From Nitrospira sp. BO4 (GTDB lineage Bacteria; Nitrospirota; Nitrospiria; Nitrospirales; Nitrospiraceae): DNA of 64,000 nucleotides. The first letter of the stretch is position 1. Every line of letters begins with the position of its first letter. This document shows, one piece after another, positions 17,425 through 26,171 of the stretch. A program made the position numbers and the translations under genes. The DNA lies in contig JAMPUU010000007.1 of the NCBI GenBank assembly GCA_030144965.1, positions 124,001 through 188,000 on the forward strand, written 5' to 3'. The notes beneath the pieces were generated by a model. The model saw only the letters and a list, made by a program, of their open reading frames with translations. It ran no database searches and was not told the origin of the DNA.

Positions 17425-19026
17425 TTGATCACAAAGATCAATATACACGGCTACCGGATCTACAAGGATCTCACGCTCGAGCCGAACCGGAAGCTGAACC
17501 TCATTGTCGGAGCAAACGAAAGCGGGAAGTCGACTCTGATGGAGGCCATAGGTCTCGCTCTGACGGGTCGCATAAACGGCCGCACGGCTTCTGAGGAACT
17601 CAATCCCTATTGGTTCAACAGCGAGCTGATCGAGGAGTTCGTTCGCCAGCGCACGTCGGGAAATCCGGTTGCTTGGCCGGTGATTCGCATAGAACTATTC
17701 CTGGAGAATCGAGACGAGCTGCAGAAGCTGTGCGGCGCAATCAATACTGATTTGCCCACCAATGCGTGCCCGGGCATATCAATGGCAGTTCTGCCCGATC
17801 CTGCGTACTCCAAAGATCTCGATGAATGGGCTAAAAACGCCTCGCCGCTTTTGCCTGTTGAGTACTACTTCATCGACTGGAGGTCTTTCGCTGATGAGGT
17901 GATCACCAAACGACCGCCGCAGCTCGCGACTGCGATCATCGACTCTCATACCGTGCGCTCATCCACGGGCATCGACTACCACCTGCGCCACATTCTCAAC
18001 GACGGATTGCAGCCAGCAGAGCGGGCTGCGATCTCGGTCGCTTATCGCAAGATCAAGGCCTCGCTGTCTGACACCGCGCTAAAGAGCGTTAACGAGCGGA
18101 TGGCCGAGGCACACGCAACGCTTCATGACGAGCCGATCGTGCTTGCGATGGACCAAAGCGCGCGAACATCCTGGGAAGGTGCTGTAACACCCCATGTCAA
18201 CAACATCCCTTTTTCGATGTCAGGGCAGGGGCAGCAGGCTTCCGTTAAGATCGCTCTAGCTATGAGCCGCCACTCCGAGCGTACGAACTTCGTAATGGTA
18301 GAAGAGCCAGAAAACCATCTTACGCACACGAGTCTCGCAACGCTCATATCGAGAATGGAATCGCTCTCCGGCGAGCACCAGCAGCTCTTCGTTGCGACCC
18401 ACAGCTCATTCGTCATCAATCGATTGGGCCTGGACGGTCTACATCTTCTCGGCGGAGCCCAACCTTTCCGACTGACAGACTTGAACCCCCAGACGGTGGC
18501 CTATTTCCGAAAGCTTCCCGGGTATGACACGCTTCGCATGGTGCTGGCGAAACGAGTTGTCCTTGTTGAGGGCCCTTCAGATGAGATCATCTTCGAGCGA
18601 ATCTTCAAAGACAAGTATGAGAAACGACCGATAGAGCTGGGTATCGATGTTATCAGCATGCGAGGATTGTCGATTGGTCGATGCCTAGAACTGTGCGCCG
18701 CGCTCGACAAGACCGTCGCTGCAGTTCGTGACAACGACGGTATTGACCCCGACGAACTGCGAACTCCCATTCAGAAATGGCTTGCGGACGGTCGGCGTGC
18801 CGTATTCATTGGAGCGGTGGATCACGGTCACACCCTCGAGCCTCAACTCATCCACTACAATGGCGAGTCGCAGCTGCGGAAGATTCTGAAGGTCACCGAC
18901 CGTGCAGATATAGAAACATGGATGAGCCGCGAGAAGACCGAGACGGCAATTCGAATAGCAGATGCCGAAGAATCGATAGCTCCCCCGACCTATTTGCTTG
19001 AAGCAGCCACCTTCATTCATGGCTAA
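17425..19026 (+). CDS. gajA: GajA-like OLD-family ATPase/TOPRIM nuclease
   Basis: 533 aa. The TTG at 17425 is chosen because AGAGGAGGTGATC precedes it closely and the protein then opens MITKINIHGYRIYKD, the usual OLD start. ABC-type ATPase: Walker A GANESGKST (29-37), signature SMSGQGQQ (264-271), Walker B VMVEEPENHL (290-299), H-loop ATHSS. TOPRIM: VLVEGPSDE with Glu382 and RDNDG (435-439). This is a class 2 OLD nuclease, defined by a following UvrD-like helicase, as in the Gabija antiphage system, where GajA nicks DNA when nucleotide levels fall. It is shorter than typical GajA (about 580 aa). Confidence 0.8.
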   Translation: MITKINIHGYRIYKDLTLEPNRKLNLIVGANESGKSTLMEAIGLALTGRINGRTASEELNPYWFNSELIEEFVRQRTSGNPVAWPVIRIELFLENRDELQKLCGAINTDLPTNACPGISMAVLPDPAYSKDLDEWAKNASPLLPVEYYFIDWRSFADEVITKRPPQLATAIIDSHTVRSSTGIDYHLRHILNDGLQPAERAAISVAYRKIKASLSDTALKSVNERMAEAHATLHDEPIVLAMDQSARTSWEGAVTPHVNNIPFSMSGQGQQASVKIALAMSRHSERTNFVMVEEPENHLTHTSLATLISRMESLSGEHQQLFVATHSSFVINRLGLDGLHLLGGAQPFRLTDLNPQTVAYFRKLPGYDTLRMVLAKRVVLVEGPSDEIIFERIFKDKYEKRPIELGIDVISMRGLSIGRCLELCAALDKTVAAVRDNDGIDPDELRTPIQKWLADGRRAVFIGAVDHGHTLEPQLIHYNGESQLRKILKVTDRADIETWMSREKTETAIRIADAEESIAPPTYLLEAATFIHG

Positions 19027-20128
19027 CTTCCTCACGCTTGCCGTCGCCGGATCGCGTAAAACGCAGGGAATCGTCGAACACTGCGCTTCGCTACCACACG
19101 ACCGACGCGCACTGGTCCTCACCTACACTCAGACCAACCAAGCCGAGTTGCGTAGTCGCCTAGCTAGACTTGCAGGCGATCATCCCGGAATCTTGGTGAT
19201 GGGTTGGTTCACATTCCTCTTGCGAGATTTCGCGCGGCCGTTTCTTCCATTTCAGTTCGCTGGACACAGGGTCCGTGGCTTCAACTTTGAAGGACGGCCC
19301 CACAGAATGGCGACGGGGCCGAGGCGATTTCTCGACTCAAACGACTGCGTCTATTCATGCGAACTTGGTCGTTTGGCGCATGAGTTGGTCCAAGTGAGTC
19401 AGGGTGCGCTATTGCACAGGCTTGAGTGCATCTACGATGAGATCCTCCTCGACGAAATACAGGATCTTAGTAGTCACGACTGGGAAGTCATCGACATCCT
19501 ACTACGCTCGGCCCTCGACATTCGTATGGTCGGTGACATCCGGCAGGCGGTACTTTCAACTAACCCGCGAAGTCAAAAGAACAAAAGGTACGCATACGCG
19601 TCGGCGTTGATGTGGTTTCGTGAACGTGAGAATCGTGGTGAATTGCAGATCATCGAGAACGATACAACTTGGCGTTGTCACCCTGAAATTGCCACGTTCT
19701 CCGACTCAATATTCGACTCGAGCTGGTCGTTTCCGCAGACGCAGTCGCTAAACAAGACCGTGACCGAGCACGATGGTGTCTTTCTCATTCGCTCCAAGCA
19801 CGTCGCCGAGTATGTGGCTAGATTTCGTCCGCGGTGTCTGCGTGACAGCGCTAACTCGGGCAAGGCGTTCGATCTCAACTATGTGAACTTTCGGCTTGCG
19901 AAGGGCATGACATGCCAACGTGTTCTGATTGTTCCGACTGCTGGAATCAAATCTTTCATCCAATCTGGCACGCGCTTGGATCCAGTTCCAGCGTCGAAGT
20001 TTTATGTGGCAGTCACCCGGGCCGAGCAGAGCGTGGCCATTATGATCGACGAGCCCGGATGTTCGCAGCTTCCGTACTGGGATCCTTCGATGGCTGCCCA
20101 GCAAGGGGTTGAACCGGACGCGGAATAG
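19019..20128 (+). CDS. gajB: GajB-like UvrD/PcrA-type helicase, short form
   Basis: 369 aa from the ATG at 19019, which overlaps the end of the OLD nuclease gene by 8 bases; an upstream in-frame start at 18998 is less likely. Superfamily 1 motifs: Walker A AVAGSRKT (residues 8-15), where the usual GSGKT has Arg in place of Gly; motif Ia VLTYTQTN; Walker B ILLDEIQD; motif III-like MVGDIRQAV; and the C-terminal FYVAVTRAEQSV. The protein is about 100 residues shorter than GajB of Bacillus. It is the expected partner that senses DNA and activates GajA. The altered P-loop could weaken ATP hydrolysis. Confidence 0.72.
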   Translation: MANFLTLAVAGSRKTQGIVEHCASLPHDRRALVLTYTQTNQAELRSRLARLAGDHPGILVMGWFTFLLRDFARPFLPFQFAGHRVRGFNFEGRPHRMATGPRRFLDSNDCVYSCELGRLAHELVQVSQGALLHRLECIYDEILLDEIQDLSSHDWEVIDILLRSALDIRMVGDIRQAVLSTNPRSQKNKRYAYASALMWFRERENRGELQIIENDTTWRCHPEIATFSDSIFDSSWSFPQTQSLNKTVTEHDGVFLIRSKHVAEYVARFRPRCLRDSANSGKAFDLNYVNFRLAKGMTCQRVLIVPTAGIKSFIQSGTRLDPVPASKFYVAVTRAEQSVAIMIDEPGCSQLPYWDPSMAAQQGVEPDAE

Positions 20129-20281
20129 CGTGGTCCAAATGCCCGCTGTGCCGTTCTGGCATCAACCTCTTCAGGCTCGGCGGGACCCGGCGGCGCTATT
20201 CCACGCGGTTAACGCTGATCCATCAATGCGGCAGGGCTGAGGACCGCTTTACGGCGGTGCGATATCGGCGCCGAACTTCCG

Positions 20282-20697
20282 CTTTTGGCCGCTATGAGAG
20301 GATCAACTTGAATCGGGTGATCAAGGCCAAACCGACACTTCCATGCAGTCTAATAGAATCGAGATTCAACCGAGATTATGAAATGGCTCCCAAGGGCGAG
20401 TGCGTGGCGGAAAATCGAGCGTTTCTTTCGACAGAACCGGATCTAGCCTGCTTGATTTGATCTCTGCCATTGGGCTCCCGCACAGTAAAAAGGAGCGAAC
20501 ATTCATAGCAGGAGTTGCACCTCACGTAGTGCCGAAGGCGGGATTTGACCTGAGGCCAATTCAGTACTCCCAATGCTAATGCGCGTTTCACAGAATTTCT
20601 TGAGGAGACTCAAATAGTTGGATGCTAATGAGGAGTGAGATTGAGCGAGATGGAATGAGCGGACGATCGCTCTGCTATACGACCGTTTTACGACCGC
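20282..20697 (+). repeat. Dispersed non-coding repeat, family 2, copy 2, with tRNA 3'-like core
   Basis: Direct-orientation match to 8019-8437. It shares GAGGATCAACTTGAAT, AATAGAATCGAGATTCAACC, GCGGAAAATCGAGCGTTTCT and CTCTGCTATACGACCG. The 19-base core GTGCCGAAGGCGGGATTTG lies at 20529-20547. Upstream, 20122-20202 contains a 9-base inverted repeat GGAATAGCG...CGCTATTCC of unknown meaning. Nothing in 20129-20856 looks coding. Confidence 0.75.
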
Positions 20698-20856
20698 TGA
20701 GCATATCTAATTGCCCCCTCTCCGAAATTCCAGATACAACCCTGTAAAAAATCCACCTAGAATGCCAGCGCAGAGTTGATCGATTTCTCAAAGAATTTGA
20801 CTTATGCTGGAGTCGGTCACAAACAAAATTCTTTGCCATGGTCAGTAATATATAGC

Positions 20857-22470
20857 ATGTCGAAACTTGGCCGAAACGATCCTTGTCCATGCGGAAGCAA
20901 TAAAAAATATAAGCGTTGTCACGGATTCTACCGAGAGCCTCTCGTGTCCACAGAGGAGGTCGAGTATGCCACGAACCGCATCCGAGCTGCCCAGATCCAA
21001 CGTGAGCGACAGCAAGGACTGGGCATGCCAATCATTTCGGCAGAGGCGTTTGGGCGTCGCTTCGTTGCTGTGAAAAACCGGTTACTGCATTCGAAAGGTT
21101 GGCTCACATTTCATGATTTTCTCGGCGACTATATCAAAATGGCGATGGGGGTAGACTGGGGCAGCACCGAGCTTGCGAAGTCACTTGACCAGCGTCATCC
21201 GATACTGGTTTGGCATCATCTCCGCGCCGAGCAACTGAATCGCGTCACTAAAGAGCCAGGGAAAGTGCATTCGATGCCCATGACGGGAGCTGTCGCGGCT
21301 TATTTACGATTGGCGTATGACCTTTACGCGCTAGACCATAACGCTGAACTGCAAGAAAAACTCATTAACCGGTTGCGAAACAAGGACAACTTTCCCGGCG
21401 CACGTTATGAGGTTTTTGTTGCCGCAACTCTGATTCGTGCTGGCTTTGAACTTGAATTTGAAAATGAAGACGACGGCAGCACGACACACTGCGAATTTAC
21501 GGCAACTTGCAAGAAGACGGGTAGGAAGTTTTCAGTCGAGGCTAAGCACCGTGCGGGTAGCACATTCAGGCTCGGACGCCAGCTAAATAGGGCTTTGGCG
21601 AAGAAAGCAAATCACACTCGCCTGGTCTTCATCGATATCAATGTGCTGGATGATACCACTGATACTGAAGTGCCAGCGTATATGAGAAGGGCACTTGCAG
21701 ACCTCCGGAAATTTGAAGGCAGGATCATCAATGGGAAGCCGCTGCCCGACGCCTATCTTGTTGTAACGAACACTCCGTGGCATCACCATTTGGACACTTC
21801 GAATTTCCGATGTGTTGCGATGGCGGAAGGCTTTCAGATTCAGGATTTTAAGGTCGATTCAACGTTTCCAAGTCTACGGGCGGCGATTGATTCCCGGGAT
21901 CATCACATCGAAATGTACGACTTGATTCAATCGATGAAAGACCATGCTGAAATTCCGTCTACTTTTGATGGAGAGATCCCTGAGTTCGCATTTGGAAATG
22001 CTGAGGCGCGGTTGCTTATCGGTCAGCGATATCTCGTTACAGACCCAGACGGGAACGAATCTCCGGGGCTATTAACGACTGCGACGGTCATTGAAAGTGA
22101 GCAAAAGGTTTACTGCGGGCTATCATTCGATAACGGCAAATCAGGCATTTATACGTGGCCCCTGTCCGATGTCGAAATGGCCGCATGGCGAAAGCATCCG
22201 GACACATTTTTCGGCGAGGTCGGACAGCGGTCAACCAAAGCAGAAGACCCACTTGATCTTTATGATTTCTTCCACAATTCTTATCGCCAAACGCCCAAAG
22301 AACGACTACTTGAGTTCATGGCGGACGCACACGATGTTGAGGAACTCAGGAAGCTTGAGCAGCCACAGCTAGCCAGTATATATGCGGAGCGTTGCGCTTG
22401 TTCGATAGTCGCACGGCAATCACAGTCAGCCAACGCGTCTCCCGTTAACACCGAGAGTGGGACGGCATAG
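20857..22470 (+). CDS. SEC-C zinc-motif protein with possible PD-(D/E)XK nuclease domain
   Basis: 537 aa from the ATG at 20857; the frame opens at a TTG at 20776 but the SEC-C motif then would not be N-terminal. Residues 2-20 are a classic SEC-C zinc hook: KLGRNDPCPCGSNKKYKRCH. From about 185 the sequence RYEVFVAATLIRAGFELEFE, then HCEFTATC and FSVEAKHR, follows the E..D..ExK order of PD-(D/E)XK nucleases, though the middle acidic residue is not certain. A C-terminal part (330-480) is unrecognised. Proteins that join SEC-C to a nuclease fold occur in defence islands, and this one lies between Gabija-like genes and a predicted nuclease. Nuclease activity is inference. Confidence 0.6.
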   Translation: MSKLGRNDPCPCGSNKKYKRCHGFYREPLVSTEEVEYATNRIRAAQIQRERQQGLGMPIISAEAFGRRFVAVKNRLLHSKGWLTFHDFLGDYIKMAMGVDWGSTELAKSLDQRHPILVWHHLRAEQLNRVTKEPGKVHSMPMTGAVAAYLRLAYDLYALDHNAELQEKLINRLRNKDNFPGARYEVFVAATLIRAGFELEFENEDDGSTTHCEFTATCKKTGRKFSVEAKHRAGSTFRLGRQLNRALAKKANHTRLVFIDINVLDDTTDTEVPAYMRRALADLRKFEGRIINGKPLPDAYLVVTNTPWHHHLDTSNFRCVAMAEGFQIQDFKVDSTFPSLRAAIDSRDHHIEMYDLIQSMKDHAEIPSTFDGEIPEFAFGNAEARLLIGQRYLVTDPDGNESPGLLTTATVIESEQKVYCGLSFDNGKSGIYTWPLSDVEMAAWRKHPDTFFGEVGQRSTKAEDPLDLYDFFHNSYRQTPKERLLEFMADAHDVEELRKLEQPQLASIYAERCACSIVARQSQSANASPVNTESGTA

Positions 22471-23063
22471 AAATATGGGGTGCCGTCCCTACCCACGCAT
22501 GTCGCGCGAGCGATTCGGAGATTGCCAAAGCAAAATGAGTTTGTGATCAGTTCCGCTCCCGGGAAAAACCGCCAGACGTGAAACTTGAATATCAGCTGGT
22601 CATTGACTGTCTTTGATGCGGTGAAGTTTGCATGAAAAACCTACAATCAGGAGGCCCGAAGATGACAAGTACCGTGAAACTGGATAACTGGCCTGAAGCC
22701 ATTAGAAAGACGGACTTTTGAAAAGTCCTTCCAATAAGAGTTGTTCTTGAGGCAGCCATTGCAGGGGGCGGAAGCAGAAGAACAATGTGGTGTTGCTATG
22801 ACCGTGGAGGGAAAGCATTTTGATTGCTGCGCTTTTTCAACTCGCGACCCGCTGAACGTACGAACTGACTTATCAACCTTTCGCTCCTATGCAGCTATCA
22901 AGGATTTATAACTGTCTACGATCATGCCAACGCTGTATGTAGATAGAGTTGACAAGTCTACGAGCCAACAGGAGAATCGCACTGAAGGTGACTTGCTCTA
23001 CCTTCGAACTATGCCGGTCAGTATACTCAATAATTATTTGGTGGATCTTTCGCAGCGAACAGT
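22471..23063. other. Intergenic stretch with a short leader-like ORF
   Basis: No full gene. At 22662-22721 a 19-codon frame opening MTSTVKLDNWPEAIRK has a good ribosome binding site (AGGAGGCCC) and ends in GGACTTTTGAAAAGTCC, a perfect hairpin covering its stop codon. It may be the broken start of a lost gene or a tiny ORF. The remainder shows nothing recognisable. Confidence 0.4.
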
Positions 23064-24191
23064 ATGGATGAGATGTTCCGAGAAATTGAGCGTGTCTCAC
23101 GCGAATTGACACGATCCATGTCGGTTTACAGTGATATGGCTCGACAGCTCCAACTGTCACCATCCCCCTTCACATCTTTGCATTTGCAGGATTCGATCGC
23201 GAAGCAACTCGCATTCGACCACACCCTGATGAACTCAACTTCGTCGATCCTTTCACAGGCTCGGCTGACTGCATTGGCAACAACAAATTGTAGCGACTTA
23301 GCGATCGCCAACCAGAATCTCGCCGACTTGGTTTCAAAAGCGTCGATTAGTGATTCAGTGATTTCGAAAGCCTTTGCGGAACACAATGCACTTCGCACCT
23401 CATTTGCATCGATTGCATCGCAGACCGTAGTTAGCGATCTCCTTTCATCGCTTGACACTACTAAACTCCTGCACACGTCGTTAACCTCACAGTTTCGGCT
23501 GCTAGACCTCGAGGCCCACTCAATTGGCAAGCTCGTAGGGGCATCTCCGGTACTGGCGAACGACCTGACTGCTACGTTCAGCAAGTTCACTCGCTCGTAT
23601 CGTGATGTTCTAGAATGCATCCCGCAAATCCCCGAGTTCCAAGTCCCGCTCATCGCAAAGTACTCTCCGCTTGAGTACTCGCTTGAGCTGGATGTTCTTG
23701 AACGCATTTCCGTTGACGAAGAGAAGGCCGAAGCCAACGAACCTGAAGGTCTCCCGTCGGTCGACGAGGAACTTGCTTCATTTGACGGCAAGTTACTGAA
23801 CCTAATTAACGGAGCACGACAATCCCTCAAGTCAGACAATCCTGACCGCGCAAGGCACGTAACAACCTCGGTACGGGAGCTATTCACCCAGATCTTGCAC
23901 GGCCTAGCACCGGATGCCGAAATTAAGACGTGGACGAATGATGCGGAACACTTTCATGATAATCGTCCAACACGTCGCGCCAGACTTTTATACATTTGCA
24001 GGAACTTCTCCTGTGATCCTCTCACGAAGTTTGTCGAAGACGATGTTCGTGCGGCACTGACGTTAATTGACTCACTCAATGCTGGTACTCATGTCGTCGA
24101 ATCCAAGCTCACTACGTTTCAGCTTGAGGCAATCGTTTACCGCATGGAGGCTCTGGCCCTCTTTCTGCTCAGAATATCGCGTGGAGAGTAA
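23064..24191 (+). CDS. Predicted pPIWI-associating nuclease family protein
   Basis: 375 aa. The N-terminal 225 residues are Ser/Leu-rich helices without a recognised domain. The C-terminal 150 residues, from SVDEELASFDGKLLNLI through GARQSLKSDNPDRARH, VRELFTQILHGLAPD, HFHDNRPTRRARLLYICRN and GTHVVESKLT, match my memory of the 'predicted pPIWI-associating nuclease' Pfam family, found with prokaryotic PIWI-RE genes and in other defence contexts. No pPIWI gene is present in the window, so here it acts alone or with the SEC-C protein upstream. The family's activity is predicted, not demonstrated, as far as I know. Confidence 0.65.
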   Translation: MDEMFREIERVSRELTRSMSVYSDMARQLQLSPSPFTSLHLQDSIAKQLAFDHTLMNSTSSILSQARLTALATTNCSDLAIANQNLADLVSKASISDSVISKAFAEHNALRTSFASIASQTVVSDLLSSLDTTKLLHTSLTSQFRLLDLEAHSIGKLVGASPVLANDLTATFSKFTRSYRDVLECIPQIPEFQVPLIAKYSPLEYSLELDVLERISVDEEKAEANEPEGLPSVDEELASFDGKLLNLINGARQSLKSDNPDRARHVTTSVRELFTQILHGLAPDAEIKTWTNDAEHFHDNRPTRRARLLYICRNFSCDPLTKFVEDDVRAALTLIDSLNAGTHVVESKLTTFQLEAIVYRMEALALFLLRISRGE

Positions 24192-24378
24192 TCCGCCAAA
24201 TTACGATTGCATGCACCGGAGCTGCCGATCCGGACGTTTTGAGAATGGAGTATCTGCTGCTAAGGCCCGTTGATGCGTGTCGTTGTACTCGTTTTATGCT
24301 TAACCCCACATCATTCCACTCACTAGGTCTACTCTATCCAAAGTTCATTTGGTCCCAGACTAAACCTGTCCCCCAGTC

Positions 24379-24655
24379 TTCTGATTTTGTGACGGTACTA
24401 ATCGAATTCTTGAGTCACACGATTTCGAGAACTTACGGGAAGACATTTGGGCAGGTTTTGTGGACGCCGATAAGCGGGTGTTCTCCGACACTCCCCCAGC
24501 CGACTCAGACCCACTTCAGCCAAGCGTAGCGCGAAACCCAACCTTTGGCTGGAGTTGACTGGAATGAGGTAGAGTTGAGCATGAAACAAACAAAATCTAA
24601 TGAACGGCAGCTTTCCGGCTCGGAGATTGCCATAGCGACTGTCGCAAAGGGGCCG
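24379..24655 (+). repeat. Dispersed non-coding repeat, family 1, copy D
   Basis: The most diverged copy. TTTCGAGAACTTACGGGAAG, CATTTGGGCAGGTTTTGTGG, CACTCCCCCAGCCGACTCAG, AATGAACGGCAGCTTTCCGG and TAGCGACTGTCGCAAAGGGG are retained, but about 50 extra bases (24536-24585) interrupt it. It is the last copy before the conjugative element. Confidence 0.75.
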
Positions 24656-24919
24656 GATGCCGCCGGTCGCAAATGGCCATTTGCCGCCTGATTTGCGGAC
24701 AGAGTGAGCTAGACAGGACGCACGAGTTTACGCGGGATATACGACCCGTGCGCAACAGGTTTTATGGACATAGAGTTTACAATGCGATCACTTTTACACT
24801 GATCTTCTCTCTCCATATTCCCCTACCTCTTTCATCAGCCGATAGCCAGATGAAGCTTGTTCCTGTTTCAAACTTTATTACCGAGTTTCAAACATTATTC
24901 CCAAGTCTCATACTTTCTC

Positions 24920-25204
24920 ACTGCCAACACCACCCGTATCCGAGGCCTCATCGCCATCCATGCAGCCAAAGAATTCGACCAGGCCGCCTACAACTGGCTA
25001 CGTGTCCATCGACCCGAACTTCCTCTCACATCACCCGCAGACTGTCCCCATGGCGGCATCATCGGCTCCGTAAACCTCGTCGACTGTGTCTCCTCGCATT
25101 CAAGTCTGTGGTTCAGCGGACCCTATGGATTCGTGCTGGAGCGGCCACAGCCCTGTCCATTCATCCCACTCAAAGGCCGACTTGGATTCTTTCCCATCTC
25201 CTAG
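24920..25204 (+). pseudogene. 5'-truncated ASCH-domain gene
   Basis: In one frame the sequence reads TRIRGLIAIHAAKEFDQAA, then GGIIGSVNLVDCVSS, WFSGPYGFVLE and a C-terminal PLKGRLGFFPIS. That is the middle and end of an ASCH-domain protein of the type often carried by mobile elements (RG.L.IHAAK, GG..G.V.LVDCV, GPYGFVL). The expected N-terminal 35-40 residues, with the LSIRQPWAWLI-like motif, are missing, and the upstream bases in any frame do not supply them. A start at 24857 opens the frame but gives unrelated residues. It is probably a relic at the island/ICE junction. The bases 25205-25652 hold nothing recognisable. Confidence 0.6.
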
Positions 25205-25652
25205 CCCCACGAGTCGACGCAGTCCTAACTGAACACGCCACGACCCATAGCAATCACTCGCTTTTCCTTCTCCCCTGGCCGGATCACAGGACCAATCATG
25301 AGGGAGAGACCGTTGCCGATGTACCCACAACCCAGACGAGTGCGGGAACCTTCGAGCGGTTTATGACAATGTGACCGATTCCTTGCCATTTGGCACGATT
25401 CTGCTGCCCAGAACTCCTGGCAAGAAATGCCTTCCGAAACACTCCCAACTCGGACGACGCTCAAAGGCTCCCTTGACAGGACTCGAACGTTTCTTCTCCT
25501 GAACAGGAATAGGAAGACAGACGACACATCTATCCAGGCAGCACCTCCTTGCCAAAACCTTATCTCGCAGTCGAATCCTTGCCAAGAACCATGTTTGACG
25601 AATCCCTAGGATGAATGATGATAGGGAGGAGAGATGAAGAGGGAGAAACGGA

Positions 25653-26012
25653 TCAGCCTTCAGTGACTCGGTACTGTCCGTTGGATTCATAGACTACAGA
25701 CTTATTCCCCGCATTTTCACGTCGATCTTGCTCGAGATTCACCAGTAAGGTTCGTGGTACCTCAATCCCTAACTTCCTCAGATGTGCAGCAAAGTACGGC
25801 AGCTGAGATGGAACTGGCGGGACATGGTCGTCATCCAGATTGGTGTAGAGATAACCGTTGGCATCGACCTCACACGCGGAGGAGCCTGGCTCGACCCAGT
25901 CATCATCTAGCGCCTGAATCACCAAAAAATACTGTTGGAGCGGACGATCCCACCCACAGAGGACCTGAATTGCCCGACCCTGCGCGACCGTATTGAAACG
26001 ATGCTGACTCAT
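25653..26012 (-). CDS. Small conserved hypothetical protein of the mobile element
   Basis: 119 aa, soluble. It opens MSQHRFNTVAQGRAIQVLCGWDRPLQ and continues YFLVIQALDDD, NLDDDHVPPVPSQLPYF and LGIEVPRTLLVNLEQD. I have a sense of this pattern ('QVLCGWDRPLQ..FLVI...LYSNLDD..') from integrative and conjugative elements, but I know no function. It lies at the left end of the conjugation operon, downstream of a broken gene remnant, and could be transcribed from the same promoter. Confidence 0.7.
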   Translation of the reverse strand: MSQHRFNTVAQGRAIQVLCGWDRPLQQYFLVIQALDDDWVEPGSSACEVDANGYLYTNLDDDHVPPVPSQLPYFAAHLRKLGIEVPRTLLVNLEQDRRENAGNKSVVYESNGQYRVTEG

Positions 26013-26076
26013 CGATGCACTGAGCGTTTCATCATACGCCCCTTCCGCTCACAGCTAGACTGAGAGATCGAACTCA

Positions 26077-26171
26077 TTATTGCCCCACACGCCGAAACGT
26101 TTCCTTCCACATCGTCCGACACACTGGAAATGGCACAAAGACAACGTCGATATCCCGGCCCGGCACCACCA
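26077..26171 (-). pseudogene. C-terminal fragment of a paralogue of the 132-aa secreted protein
   Basis: Read on the minus strand, 31 codons encode VVPGRDIDVVFVPFPVCRTM then WKETFRRVGQ and a TAA stop. This matches the C-terminus of the protein at 34577-34975 (VVPSRGVDVVFVPYSLCRKM, WKEEIERF). The match begins exactly where the upstream membrane-protein gene ends, with no start codon of its own. It looks like a deletion or recombination scar that removed the first three quarters of a duplicate. Confidence 0.7.

Noticed and set aside
24673-25374. 233-codon plus-strand frame
   Set aside because: Its translation is Pro/Arg/His/Ser-rich and another frame at the same place matches an ASCH domain, so it is not coding.
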